DNA of 64,000 nucleotides from Ideonella_A sakaiensis_A (GCF_048320135.1 NZ_CP182947.1:2232001-2296000), one strand, 5' to 3'. Shown: positions 18,086-26,165, counted from the stretch's first letter. Translations and numbers: made by a program. Notes: generated from the letters alone by a model not told the origin.

Positions 18086-18481
18086 TTACGAGACGTAGCA
18101 GAGGACTTCGCCGCCGATACCGGCCTGGCGAGCCTTGCGGTCCGTCATCACGCCTTTCGGCGTCGTCACGATTGCCACGCCGAGACCGTTCATCACGTTC
18201 GGAATGTCGTGCCGGCCCTTGTAGATGCGCAGACCGGGGCGGCTGACGCGCTCGATCTTCTCGATCACCGGACGGCCGGCGTAATACTTCAGCGCGATCT
18301 CGAGTTGCGGCTTGGCGGTCTCGCCCTTGACGGCGAAATCCTCGATATAACCTTCGTCCTTCAGGACTTGGGCAATGGCCACCTTCAATTTTGACGACGG
18401 CATTGCAACGGCAGTCTTGTCGACCATCTGCGCGTTGCGAATGCGGGTCAGCATATCGGCGATGGGGTCACTCATGCTCAT
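18086..18481 (-). CDS. rpsH: 30S ribosomal protein S8
   Basis: S8 (131 residues) binds 16S rRNA helix 21 and in enterobacteria represses the spc operon. DPIADMLTRIRNAQ and the C-terminal GVMTDRKARQAGIGGEVLCYV are diagnostic. It lies between rpsN and rplF. Confidence 0.98.
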   Translation of the reverse strand: MSMSDPIADMLTRIRNAQMVDKTAVAMPSSKLKVAIAQVLKDEGYIEDFAVKGETAKPQLEIALKYYAGRPVIEKIERVSRPGLRIYKGRHDIPNVMNGLGVAIVTTPKGVMTDRKARQAGIGGEVLCYVS

Positions 18482-18513
18482 AGGGAAATCTCCTGATCAG
18501 GCCCGTTTGCCGC

Positions 18514-18819
18514 TTACCAGCTGGCCTTGATGACGCCGGGGATGTCACCCTTGAACGCCAATTCGCGAATCTTGTTGCGGCCGAGTCCGAACTTGCGGAA
18601 CGTGCCGCGCGGACGGCCCGTCAGCTCGCAGCGGTTGCGCTGCCGCGTCGGATAGGCATTGCGCGGCAACTGCTGCAGCGCCAGACGGGCGGCATAACGC
18701 TCCTCGTCCGACTTCTTCGCATCGTTGGCCGTGCTCTTCAGCTCTTCGTACTTCTTCGCGTATTTGGCGACCAGGGCGGCCCGCTTGAGTTCACGCTGGA
18801 TAAGGGAAACTTTAGCCAC
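18514..18819 (-). CDS. rpsN: 30S ribosomal protein S14 (zinc-free long form)
   Basis: S14 (101 residues) with RNRCELTGRPRGTFRKFGL and the C-terminal KGDIPGVIKASW. It is the longer, cysteine-poor form that does not bind zinc. It follows rplE by 8 nt. Confidence 0.98.
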   Translation of the reverse strand: MAKVSLIQRELKRAALVAKYAKKYEELKSTANDAKKSDEERYAARLALQQLPRNAYPTRQRNRCELTGRPRGTFRKFGLGRNKIRELAFKGDIPGVIKASW

Positions 18820-18827
18820 GGACCACC

Positions 18828-19382
18828 TCAGTTCTTGAACGGAAACTTGAATGCGGCGAGCAAGGCCTTGGCCTCCTCGTCATTCTTGGCGGTCGTCGTG
18901 ATGCTGATGTTCAGCCCTCGCAGCGCATCCACCTTGTCGTAGTCGACTTCAGGGAAAATGATCTGTTCCTTGACGCCGATGTTGTAGTTGCCACGGCCGT
19001 CGAAAGAGCGGCCGGAGATGCCGCGGAAGTCGCGGACACGCGGCAACGCGATCGTCACGAAGCGGTCGAGGAATTCGTACATGCGAACGCCACGCAGCGT
19101 GACCATGCAGCCGATCGGCACGTTGTCACGGATCTTGAAGCCGGCAATCGCCTTCTTCGACTTCGTGACGACAGGCTTCTGGCCGGCGATCTTGGTCAGG
19201 TCGCTGACGGCATGCTCCATCACCTTCTTGTCGGCCACGGCCTCGCTCACACCCATGTTGAGCGTGATCTTGGTCAGGCGCGGCACTTCCATCGCCGACT
19301 TGTAATGGAACTTCTCGATCAGCTCGGGAGCGATCTTTTCGCGGTAGACAGCCTGCAGGCGGGGAATGATTTGCTCTGACAT
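18828..19382 (-). CDS. rplE: 50S ribosomal protein L5
   Basis: L5 (184 residues) binds 5S rRNA and contacts P-site tRNA. ITLNMGVSEAVADKKVM and RDFRGISGRSFDGRGNYNIG are conserved. The open frame runs on to 19493, but that would overlap rplX; the ATG at 19382 gives the family N-terminus MSEQIIPRLQAVYRE. Confidence 0.98.
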   Translation of the reverse strand: MSEQIIPRLQAVYREKIAPELIEKFHYKSAMEVPRLTKITLNMGVSEAVADKKVMEHAVSDLTKIAGQKPVVTKSKKAIAGFKIRDNVPIGCMVTLRGVRMYEFLDRFVTIALPRVRDFRGISGRSFDGRGNYNIGVKEQIIFPEVDYDKVDALRGLNISITTTAKNDEEAKALLAAFKFPFKN

Positions 19383-19392
19383 GGTCGCTTCC

Positions 19393-19710
19393 TCAGGCCT
19401 TGATCTCTTCGCCGCTGGACTTGAAGACGCGCAATTTCTTGCCGTCGTCCTGCAGCTTGATGCCAACGCGATCGGCCTTGCCGGTGGCGGCATTGAAAAT
19501 CGCCACGTTGGACTGGTGGATCGGCATGGTCTTGTCGATCACGCCACCGGTCGTACCCCTCATCGGGTTCGGCTTGACGTGTTTCTTGACCACATTGATG
19601 CCGTCGACGAGCACATGCTCGGCGTCGACACGTTGCGCGACGGTGCCGCGCTTGCCCTTGTCGCGACCGGTCAGGACAATGACCTGGTCGCCTTTTCTAA
19701 TCTTGTTCAT
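19393..19710 (-). CDS. rplX: 50S ribosomal protein L24
   Basis: L24 (105 residues) starts large-subunit assembly. The N-terminal KOW motif (RKGDQVIVLTGRDKGKRGTV) and the INVVKKHVKPNPM segment are present. It lies between rplN and rplE. Confidence 0.98.
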   Translation of the reverse strand: MNKIRKGDQVIVLTGRDKGKRGTVAQRVDAEHVLVDGINVVKKHVKPNPMRGTTGGVIDKTMPIHQSNVAIFNAATGKADRVGIKLQDDGKKLRVFKSSGEEIKA

Positions 19711-19730
19711 GGCTGCCCTTTGAGCGGGGT

Positions 19731-20099
19731 TCAGAGCACTTCAGGTGCCAGCGAGACGATCTTCATGAAGCGCTCGGTACGCAGTTCACGCGTCACCGGG
19801 CCGAAGATGCGGGTACCGATCGGCTCGAGCTTGGCGTTCAGCAGGACGGCAGCATTGCCATCGAACTTGACCAGCGAGCCATCCTGGCGGCGCACGCCCT
19901 TGGCGGTGCGAACGACGACGGCACTGTAGACCTCGCCCTTCTTCACGCGACCACGCGGCGCAGCTTCCTTGATGCTGACCTTGATCACGTCACCAATGCC
20001 GGCGTAGCGGCGCTTCGAGCCGCCGAGCACCTTGATGCACATGACGGACTTGGCACCCGTGTTGTCCGCGACCTGAAGCCGCGACTGCATTTGAATCAT
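19731..20099 (-). CDS. rplN: 50S ribosomal protein L14
   Basis: L14 (122 residues), at the subunit interface. MIQMQSRLQVADNTGAK and VVRTAKGVRRQDGSLVKFD are diagnostic. It is the first gene of the spc transcription unit here: a near-consensus promoter lies 175 nt upstream and a peroxiredoxin gene separates it from rpsQ. Confidence 0.98.
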   Translation of the reverse strand: MIQMQSRLQVADNTGAKSVMCIKVLGGSKRRYAGIGDVIKVSIKEAAPRGRVKKGEVYSAVVVRTAKGVRRQDGSLVKFDGNAAVLLNAKLEPIGTRIFGPVTRELRTERFMKIVSLAPEVL

Positions 20100-20273
20100 G
20101 TTCTATGTCCCCAACTTGAACCGCTTGCCTGCCATGCCCACGATGGTCCAGCGCGCGATCAGTCTTGGGCCCGTCACTGCCTTCGACCTTGCCGGCCGCT
20201 GGCACTGCTTGGGCGGAACCGAACCCGTTTGCCCCATGGTCTCACGAGGCGCGTATGTTCAGCGAAGTCGTCG

Positions 20274-20303
20274 ATTATCTACCGGTTTTCACCTACTCGT
20301 CAA
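20274..20303 (-). promoter_or_regulatory. Sigma-70 promoter for the spc operon (rplN)
   Basis: On the minus strand TTGACG (20298-20303), 18-nt spacer, GATAAT (20274-20279). It lies between the peroxiredoxin stop and rplN and predicts a 5' leader of roughly 165-170 nt. The hexamers are close to consensus. Confidence 0.8.
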
Positions 20304-20336
20304 GCGGCTGTGCAACTTTTTTTGCAAGACAGCCGC
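20304..20336 (-). other. Hairpin after the peroxiredoxin gene, abutting the spc promoter
   Basis: GCGGCTGT (20304-20311) pairs with ACAGCCGC (20329-20336), extended inward by GCAA/TTGC. On the minus strand no U-tract follows; the -35 box follows at once. It may protect the peroxiredoxin mRNA 3' end or be a weak terminator. Confidence 0.5.
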
Positions 20337-20344
20337 CCCGAGCG

Positions 20345-20860
20345 TCAAGCCTTGGCCGACTTGGCCTGTTCGAGCATCGTCTGCGCATCGCTGACCTCGA
20401 ACTTGCCAGGGGCCTCGACATTCAAGGTCTTCACGACGCCGTCGACCACCAGCATCGAATAACGCTGCGAACGCAGGCCCATGCCGCGGGCATTCAGATC
20501 GAGTGTCAGGCCGGTGGCCTGCGTGAATTCGGCGCTGCCGTCGGCGAGCATGCGAACCTTGCCGTCGGTCTTCTGGTCGCGTGCCCACGCACCCATCACG
20601 AATGCATCGTTGACCGACACGCACCAGATCTCGTCGACACCGGCATCATGCAGCGCCTTCGCCTGCTCGATGAAGCCAGGCACATGCTTGGCCGAGCAGG
20701 TCGGCGTGAACGCGCCAGGCAACGCGAAGATCGCAATCGTCTTGCCAGCCGCGGCCTTGGCGACATCGACCGGATTCGGCCCGATCGAGCAGCCATTGCC
20801 CTCGACCTCTACATATTCCTGCAGCGTCGCGGCGGGCAGCTTGTCTCCGACTTTCAACAT
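20345..20860 (-). CDS. Peroxiredoxin (Prx5/AhpE-like redoxin)
   Basis: A 171-residue thiol peroxidase that reduces peroxides in the cytosol. The Prx5-type active site PGAFTPTCSAKHVPGF has the peroxidatic Cys 55; a second Cys follows near residue 82 (IWCVSVND). The glutaredoxin domain found in some Prx5 fusions is absent. Its position is unusual: it lies between rpsQ and rplN, preceded by an intrinsic terminator for the S10 operon and followed by a new promoter, so it separates the S10 and spc units. No obvious promoter of its own could be recognised in the 36 nt after that terminator. Confidence 0.93.
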   Translation of the reverse strand: MLKVGDKLPAATLQEYVEVEGNGCSIGPNPVDVAKAAAGKTIAIFALPGAFTPTCSAKHVPGFIEQAKALHDAGVDEIWCVSVNDAFVMGAWARDQKTDGKVRMLADGSAEFTQATGLTLDLNARGMGLRSQRYSMLVVDGVVKTLNVEAPGKFEVSDAQTMLEQAKSAKA

Positions 20861-20895
20861 GTCATCTCCTGCGCGTTAATGAGCCTCGAAAGGCC

Positions 20896-20935
20896 AAAAG
20901 AAGAAAGCCGGCCGCCGAAAATCGGCGCACCGGCT
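20896..20935 (-). terminator. Intrinsic terminator of the S10 operon (after rpsQ)
   Basis: A two-part GC-rich hairpin (AGCCGG/CCGGCT and CGCCGA/TCGGCG, 3-nt loop, 20906-20935) is followed on the minus strand by a T-rich tail TTTCTTCTTTT. It starts about 40 nt past the rpsQ stop. Confidence 0.85.
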
Positions 20936-20977
20936 CGTCGGGAGCAGGCGAATCATCTTCACCTGCGCCAAGACCGA

Positions 20978-21280
20978 TCAGACCTCGCGCGAGGCCTGGA
21001 CCAGGCGCGTCACGACCCAGGCCTTGGTCTTCGAGATCGGCCGGCATTCGGCGATCTCGACCATGTCGCCCATCTTGTACTCGCCCTTTTCATCGTGGGC
21101 GTGGTACTTGCTGGTGCGTGCGACGATCTTGCCGTACAGCTCATGCTTGGTACGGCGCTCGATCAGCACGGTCACGGTCTTGTTGCGCTTGTCGCTGACG
21201 ACTTTGCCGACCAGCGTGCGCGTATTCTTGACGGCCGGCGCTGCTGCGTCGTTGGTCGTCTCGGCGGCTTGACTGTTCAT
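20978..21280 (-). CDS. rpsQ: 30S ribosomal protein S17
   Basis: S17 (100 residues) binds 16S rRNA helices 7 and 11. TLVGKVVSDKRNKTVTVLIE and KTKAWVVTRLV are conserved. An extra alanine-rich N-terminus of about 15 residues precedes the core. Its ATG overlaps the rpmC stop by 4 nt. It is the last gene of the S10 unit. Confidence 0.98.
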   Translation of the reverse strand: MNSQAAETTNDAAAPAVKNTRTLVGKVVSDKRNKTVTVLIERRTKHELYGKIVARTSKYHAHDEKGEYKMGDMVEIAECRPISKTKAWVVTRLVQASREV

Positions 21281-21480
21281 TTGGCAGCCCCTTCCTTCTG
21301 CTTCTGCGCCAGGATGGTCTTGGCGCGTGCGATGTCGCGGCGGGTGTTGCGCAACTGCTGATGATTCGTCAATTGCTGCGTTGCCTTTTGCATGCGCAGG
21401 CCGAAATGGGCCTTCAGCAGGTCGCTGACCTCTTTCTCGAGGCCGGCCACATCCTTGGCGCGGAGTTCAGATGCTTTCAT
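21277..21480 (-). CDS. rpmC: 50S ribosomal protein L29
   Basis: L29 (67 residues), at the tunnel exit beside L23. MKASELRAKDVAGLEKEV and the helical AHFGLRMQKATQQLTNHQQL segment are typical. It overlaps rpsQ by 4 nt (ATGA). Confidence 0.98.
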   Translation of the reverse strand: MKASELRAKDVAGLEKEVSDLLKAHFGLRMQKATQQLTNHQQLRNTRRDIARAKTILAQKQKEGAAK

Positions 21481-21490
21481 GGTTTGCTCC

Positions 21491-21907
21491 TCAGGCGCCG
21501 ACCTGGCGCGCGACGAAGGTGCACTTCAGCGGCAGTTTTGCTGCGGCCAACGTGAACGCCTCGCGCGCCAGCTGTTCAGCGACGCCATTGATTTCGTAGA
21601 GCACCTTGCCGGGCTGGATCTCGGCGACGTAGTACTCCGGATTGCCCTTGCCGTTGCCCATGCGGACTTCGGCCGGCTTCTGCGAGATCGGCTTGTCAGG
21701 GAAGATGCGGATCCAGATCCGGCCGCCACGCTTGACGTGACGCGAGATCGCGCGGCGAGCCGCCTCGATCTGACGCGCCGTCAGGCGACCGCGCTCGGTG
21801 GCCTTCAGGCCGAAATCACCGAACGAGACATTGGCACCACGGGTGGCGACACCGGTGTTGCGACCCTTTTGTTCCTTGCGGAATTTTCTGCGTGCGGGTT
21901 GCAGCAT
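21491..21907 (-). CDS. rplP: 50S ribosomal protein L16
   Basis: L16 (138 residues), near the A-site tRNA. MLQPARRKFRKEQKGRNTG, the RISRHVKRGGRIWIRIFPD-like AISRHVKRGGRIWIRIFPDK block and GKGNPEYYVAEIQPG are diagnostic. Downstream of rpsC by 3 nt. Confidence 0.98.
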   Translation of the reverse strand: MLQPARRKFRKEQKGRNTGVATRGANVSFGDFGLKATERGRLTARQIEAARRAISRHVKRGGRIWIRIFPDKPISQKPAEVRMGNGKGNPEYYVAEIQPGKVLYEINGVAEQLAREAFTLAAAKLPLKCTFVARQVGA

Positions 21908-21910
21908 GTT

Positions 21911-22783
21911 TTATTCTCCTTTGGGCTCGGTGGCACCAGGTGCGGCGGCCTTGCGCACGCGCTTGACCGCCGGCGTGCGGGCGCCGTCACCGGCTTCAGC
22001 CGGCTTGTCGGCACCTTCGCCAGCGCGGGGGAAACGGTCACCCGACGGGCCGCCAGGACGACCACGGCCGGCCGGGGCGCCCGGACGGGCGCCGCGACGC
22101 GGGCGACGATCGTCTTCGCCACCTTCGGGCTTGGTGATGCCAGGGGCTTCGCCATTGGCCAGACGGTCACCGCGATAGACCCAGCACTTGACGCCGATGA
22201 CGCCGTAGGTGGTCTTGGCTTCCGAAAAACCGTAGTCGATGTCGGCCTTCAGCGTGTGCAGCGGCACGCGACCTTCGCGGTACCACTCGCAGCGCGCGAT
22301 TTCGATGCCGTTCAAGCGGCCCGACGACATGATCTTGATGCCCTGCGCACCGAGGCGCATCGCGTTCTGCATCGCGCGCTTCATCGCACGACGGAACATG
22401 ATCCGCTTCTCGAGCTGCTGGGTGATGCTGTCGGCGATCAGCTGCGCATCGATCTCGGGCTTGCGCACTTCTTCGATGTTGACAGCCACCGGCACGCCAA
22501 GACGGCGCGTCAGTTCAGCCTTCAGGTTCTCGATGTCCTCCCCCTTCTTGCCGATCACGACGCCCGGACGTGCCGAGAAGATCGTGATGCGGGCATTCTT
22601 GGCCGGACGCTCGATCAGGATGCGCGAGACCGCCGCGCTCTTCAGGCGGGCCTTCAGGTAGTCACGAACCTTCAGGTCTTCGGCCAGCATCGTGGCGAAG
22701 TTCTGATTGTTCGCGTACCAGCGTGAGGCCCAGTTCCGCGTCACAGGCAGACGGAAACCGGTCGGATGGATTTTTTGTCCCAT
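21911..22783 (-). CDS. rpsC: 30S ribosomal protein S3 with long C-terminal extension
   Basis: S3 (290 residues) forms the mRNA entry channel. MGQKIHPTGFRL, the KH-domain GRPGVVIGKKGEDI-like ARPGVVIGKKGEDIENLK and GVKCWVYRGDRLANGE are conserved. The protein is about 55 residues longer than the 233-residue enterobacterial S3; the tail after residue 215 is rich in Arg, Pro, Gly, Ala and Glu and looks disordered. Such tails vary in betaproteobacteria. It lies between rplV and rplP. Confidence 0.98.
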   Translation of the reverse strand: MGQKIHPTGFRLPVTRNWASRWYANNQNFATMLAEDLKVRDYLKARLKSAAVSRILIERPAKNARITIFSARPGVVIGKKGEDIENLKAELTRRLGVPVAVNIEEVRKPEIDAQLIADSITQQLEKRIMFRRAMKRAMQNAMRLGAQGIKIMSSGRLNGIEIARCEWYREGRVPLHTLKADIDYGFSEAKTTYGVIGVKCWVYRGDRLANGEAPGITKPEGGEDDRRPRRGARPGAPAGRGRPGGPSGDRFPRAGEGADKPAEAGDGARTPAVKRVRKAAAPGATEPKGE

Positions 22784-22798
22784 GGTGTTCCTGGTCTC

Positions 22799-23128
22799 TC
22801 AGTTGCCGACGGTGACGTAGATGTGGCAGGTCGGCTTGCTGATGCGGTTGCCGCGGCCCTTGGCCCGTGCGGAAAAACGCTTCAGCGTTGCACCCTGTTC
22901 GACGAAGATCGTCTTGACCTTCAGCTCGTCGATGTCGGCACCGTCGTTGTGCTCGGCATTGGCGATCGCCGATTCCAGCGCCTTGCGGATGATGCCGGCC
23001 GCCTTCTTCGGCGTGAACGTCAGGATGTTCAGCGCCTGGTCGACCTTCTTGCCGCGGATCATGTCAGCGACGAGGCGACCCTTGTCGGCCGACAGTCGAA
23101 CGCCGCGAACGATTGAATTGGTTTCCAT
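22799..23128 (-). CDS. rplV: 50S ribosomal protein L22
   Basis: L22 (109 residues); its hairpin lines the exit tunnel. VRLSADKGRLVADMIRGK and RFSARAKGRGNRISKPTCHI are diagnostic. Order rpsS-rplV-rpsC is canonical. Confidence 0.98.
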   Translation of the reverse strand: METNSIVRGVRLSADKGRLVADMIRGKKVDQALNILTFTPKKAAGIIRKALESAIANAEHNDGADIDELKVKTIFVEQGATLKRFSARAKGRGNRISKPTCHIYVTVGN

Positions 23129-23137
23129 CGTGCGTCC

Positions 23138-23413
23138 TTATTTCTTGGCTTTCTTGTCGGCCGGGTGCCCCTTGAACGTGCGCGTCAGCGCAAATTCACC
23201 GAGCTTGTGGCCAACCATCTGGTCCGTGACATACACCGGCACGTGCTGCTTGCCGTTGTGCACGGCAATCGTCACGCCGATGAAATCGGGCAGGATGGTC
23301 GAACGACGCGACCAGGTCTTGATCGGCTTCTTGTCCTTCGTCGCGACCGCCTTCTCCACCTTCAATTGCAGGTGGTTGTCGACGAAAGGACCTTTTTTCA
23401 GTGAACGGGTCAT
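23138..23413 (-). CDS. rpsS: 30S ribosomal protein S19
   Basis: S19 (91 residues), head of the small subunit. MTRSLKKGPFVDNHL and the C-terminal KLGEFALTRTFKGHPADKK are hallmarks. It lies between rplB and rplV. Confidence 0.98.
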   Translation of the reverse strand: MTRSLKKGPFVDNHLQLKVEKAVATKDKKPIKTWSRRSTILPDFIGVTIAVHNGKQHVPVYVTDQMVGHKLGEFALTRTFKGHPADKKAKK

Positions 23414-23428
23414 CGTGCTGCCCCTTCC

Positions 23429-24253
23429 TTACTTCTTGCGACGCGAGACGATCATCGTCTGCGTACGCTTGTTGCTGCGAGTGCGATAGCCCTTGGTCAT
23501 CGTGTTCCACGGCGAAACCGGGACCTGGCCTTCGCCGGTGCGGCCTTCGCCACCACCGTGCGGGTGATCGACCGGGTTCATCGCGACACCACGAACGGTC
23601 GGACGCTTGCCCTTCCAGCGGATCGCACCGGCCTTGCCGTACTGGCGCAGGCTGTGCTCCTCGTTGGAGACTTCGCCGATCGTCGCGCGGCAGTCGATGT
23701 GGATCTTGCGAACCTCACCGGAGCGCAGGCGCAGCTGGGCATAGATGCCCTCGCGCGCCAGCAGCGTCACCGAGGTACCCGCCGAACGGGCGATCTGCGC
23801 ACCCTTGCCGGGCAGCATCTCGATGCAGTGGATCGTCGAACCGACCGGGATGTTGCGGATCGGCAGCGTGTTGCCGGCCTTGATCGGCGCTTCCGCACCG
23901 CTCATGATCGTTGCACCCACTTCCAGACCACGCGGCGCGATGATGTAGCGACGCTCGCCGTCCGCATAGCAGACCAGCGCAATGTGCGCGGTGCGGTTCG
24001 GGTCGTATTCGATGCGCTCGACCTTCGCCGGGATCGCGTCCTTGTTGCGGACGAAATCGACCACGCGGTAGTGGTGCTTGTGCCCACCGCCACGATGCCG
24101 GATCGTGATGTGGCCGTTGTGGTTGCGGCCGGCATTCTGCATCTGCGGCTCGAGCAGCGACGCTTCCGGCTTGCCCTTGTGCAGGTGCGAATGCACCACC
24201 TTGACCATGCCACGACGGCCTGGCGAGGTTGGCTTGACTTTGATGACGGCCAT
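23429..24253 (-). CDS. rplB: 50S ribosomal protein L2
   Basis: L2 (274 residues) lies close to the peptidyl-transferase centre. The functionally key segment RGVAMNPVDHPHGGGEGR is intact, as is GRNHNGHITIRHRGGGHK. Its ATG shares one base with the rplW stop. Confidence 0.99.
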   Translation of the reverse strand: MAVIKVKPTSPGRRGMVKVVHSHLHKGKPEASLLEPQMQNAGRNHNGHITIRHRGGGHKHHYRVVDFVRNKDAIPAKVERIEYDPNRTAHIALVCYADGERRYIIAPRGLEVGATIMSGAEAPIKAGNTLPIRNIPVGSTIHCIEMLPGKGAQIARSAGTSVTLLAREGIYAQLRLRSGEVRKIHIDCRATIGEVSNEEHSLRQYGKAGAIRWKGKRPTVRGVAMNPVDHPHGGGEGRTGEGQVPVSPWNTMTKGYRTRSNKRTQTMIVSRRKK

Positions 24254-24567
24254 TACGAAGCCTCCCCGGAGAAGTTGAGTTCCTGACCCGCCTTCAGTGC
24301 CACATAGGCCTTCTTGACGTGGTCACGGCGACCCATCGAGCGGCCGAATTTCTTGGCCTTGCCCTTTTGCACGACGGTCTGGACCGAATCAACCTCGACC
24401 TTGAACAGCAGCTCGACGGCCGCCTTGATCTCGGGCTTGGTTGCATCGCGCAGAACCTTGAACAGCACCTGGTTGTGCTTCTCGGCGGCCATCGTTCCCT
24501 TTTCGGAAATGATCGGCGCGACCAGCACCTGGGCCAGGCGGTTTTCAGCGAATTTCACGGTGCTCAT
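24253..24567 (-). CDS. rplW: 50S ribosomal protein L23
   Basis: L23 (104 residues) is the docking site for trigger factor and SRP at the tunnel exit. APIISEKGTMAAEKHNQVLF and KKAYVALKAGQELNF are conserved. It overlaps rplD by 4 nt and rplB by 1 nt. Confidence 0.98.
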   Translation of the reverse strand: MSTVKFAENRLAQVLVAPIISEKGTMAAEKHNQVLFKVLRDATKPEIKAAVELLFKVEVDSVQTVVQKGKAKKFGRSMGRRDHVKKAYVALKAGQELNFSGEAS

Positions 24568-25184
24568 GCCAGCATCTCCTTGAGTTGCTCGATGGCAGCC
24601 TTGGTCACCAGCACCTTCTTGTAGTGCACCAGCGACAGCGGATCGGCATAACGCGGCTCGACCACCAGCACATTGGCCAGGTTGCGCGACGCGAGGAACA
24701 GGTTCTCGTCGACCTGGTCGGCGATCACCAGCACCGAGTCGAGGCCCATCGCCTTGAACTTGGCAGCCAGCAGCTTGGTCTTCGGCGCATCGACGCCGAA
24801 GCTGTCGACGACGGCCAGACGGCCTTCACGGGCCAGCTGCGAGAAGATCGCGGCCATGCCGGCGCGGTACATCTTCTTGTTGACCTTGTGGGTGAAGTTT
24901 TCTTCCGGACGATTCGGGAAGATCCGGCCGCCTCCGCGCCACAGCGGCGACGAGGTCATGCCGGCGCGGGCACGGCCGGTGCCCTTCTGGCGCCACGGCT
25001 TCTTCGTCGAGTGCTTGACTTCGGCGCGGTCGAGCTGGGCACGGGTGCCCTGGCGCGCATTCGCCTGGAAGGCGACAACGATCTGGTGAACCAGCGCTTC
25101 GTTGTAGTCACGTCCGAAGACGGCATCGGGAGCGTCGACCTTGGAAGACGACTGCCCCTGATCATTGAGGAGCTCGAGCTGCAT
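24564..25184 (-). CDS. rplD: 50S ribosomal protein L4
   Basis: L4 (206 residues) lines the exit tunnel; in gammaproteobacteria it represses the S10 operon. The tunnel loop is KPWRQKGTGRARAGMTSSPL. It shares one base with rplC upstream and overlaps rplW. Confidence 0.98.
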   Translation of the reverse strand: MQLELLNDQGQSSSKVDAPDAVFGRDYNEALVHQIVVAFQANARQGTRAQLDRAEVKHSTKKPWRQKGTGRARAGMTSSPLWRGGGRIFPNRPEENFTHKVNKKMYRAGMAAIFSQLAREGRLAVVDSFGVDAPKTKLLAAKFKAMGLDSVLVIADQVDENLFLASRNLANVLVVEPRYADPLSLVHYKKVLVTKAAIEQLKEMLA

Positions 25185-25864
25185 CAGTTGGCTCCTTTCT
25201 TGATCTTCGCCTTGATCGCCGGGCGGACGACCACGTGGCCGTTTTTCGCGCCAGGCACCGCGCCGCGAACCAGGATCAGCTGGCGCGCTTCGTCGATGCG
25301 GACGATGTCGAGGTTCTGGGTGGTCTTGGTCACGTCGCCGAGCTGGCCGGACATCTTCTTGCCCGGAAACACGCGGCCCGGATCCTGCGCCATCGAGATC
25401 GAGCCCGGCACGTTGTGCGAACGGCTGTTGCCGTGCGATGCGCGCTGCGACTTGAAGTTGTGACGCTTGATGGTTCCGGTGAAACCCTTGCCGATCGAGG
25501 TGCCTTGCACGTCGACCAGTTGGCCAACCGCAAACATGCCGATGCCAACCTGGGCACCCGGCTTGTATTCGGCGGCCACTTCGGCCGGGACGCGGAATTC
25601 CTTCAGGACCTCGCCGGCCTCGACACCCGCCTTCGCGAGGTGCCCGGCTTCGGGCTTGTTGACACGGGAAGCCTTGCGCTCACCGAATGCGACCTGAACA
25701 GCGGCATAGCCGTCGGTCTCGGTCGTCTTGACTTGAGCCACGCGGTTGTTCGACACGTCGAGCACGGTCACGGGAATGGCGTCGCCATCGTCCGTGAAGA
25801 TGCGCATCATGCCCACCTTGCGGCCCAGCAATCCCAGGCGATGGCCCGGATTAGTGGTCGTCAT
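25184..25864 (-). CDS. rplC: 50S ribosomal protein L3
   Basis: L3 (226 residues) supports the peptidyl-transferase centre. LGLLGRKVGMMRIFTDDG and the loop SHGNSRSHNVPGSI are conserved. It is the first gene after a 328-nt gap behind rpsJ that contains a promoter and structured leader, so L3 to S17 can be transcribed apart from S10. Confidence 0.98.
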   Translation of the reverse strand: MTTTNPGHRLGLLGRKVGMMRIFTDDGDAIPVTVLDVSNNRVAQVKTTETDGYAAVQVAFGERKASRVNKPEAGHLAKAGVEAGEVLKEFRVPAEVAAEYKPGAQVGIGMFAVGQLVDVQGTSIGKGFTGTIKRHNFKSQRASHGNSRSHNVPGSISMAQDPGRVFPGKKMSGQLGDVTKTTQNLDIVRIDEARQLILVRGAVPGAKNGHVVVRPAIKAKIKKGAN

Positions 25865-26000
25865 GTTTTTCTCCAGCCCCCATCACCACGCCAAGGCGCA
25901 GCTCGAAGAGCCTTTGTTTCAGGGACCCGACATCGATTGGCCGGGTTGACTATTGGATCAGCTGCGACAAATGCCGCAGCCAATTCCGGGAAAGCCCGCG

Positions 26001-26029
26001 AGTATATCAGCGAATCACAGATTCGCCAA
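26001..26029 (-). promoter_or_regulatory. Promoter for rplC (S10 operon body) with palindromic spacer
   Basis: Minus strand: TTGGCG (26024-26029), 17-nt spacer, TATACT (26001-26006) preceded by TG, making an extended -10. The spacer and -35 carry a perfect dyad GCGAATC-3 nt-GATTCGC (26010-26026), which could be an operator. Predicted leader to rplC about 130 nt. Confidence 0.75.
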
Positions 26030-26035
26030 ACGGGA

Positions 26036-26165
26036 TGATGAGCCCCCCAGTCGCTGCGCTCCTGCCCCGAGGGGCGCCACCCATCGGGCCGGCAGAGCCG
26101 GACCCTCGGGTGTGGCTTGATGTTGCGAGGCGCTTCGCGCTCGCACATGGGAGACTTCGACCGAG
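26036..26165 (-). repeat. Structured intergenic repeat, copy A
   Basis: On the minus strand it runs CGGTCGAAGTCTC..., ATCAAGC, TCCGGCTCTGCCGG, GGCGCCCCTCGGGGCAGGAG, then ...TGGGGGGCTCATCA. The same modules in the same order occur at 27810-27926 between fusA and tuf. Contains two GC-rich hairpins (CCGGC/GCCGG; GCCCC/GGGGC). Confidence 0.7.
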
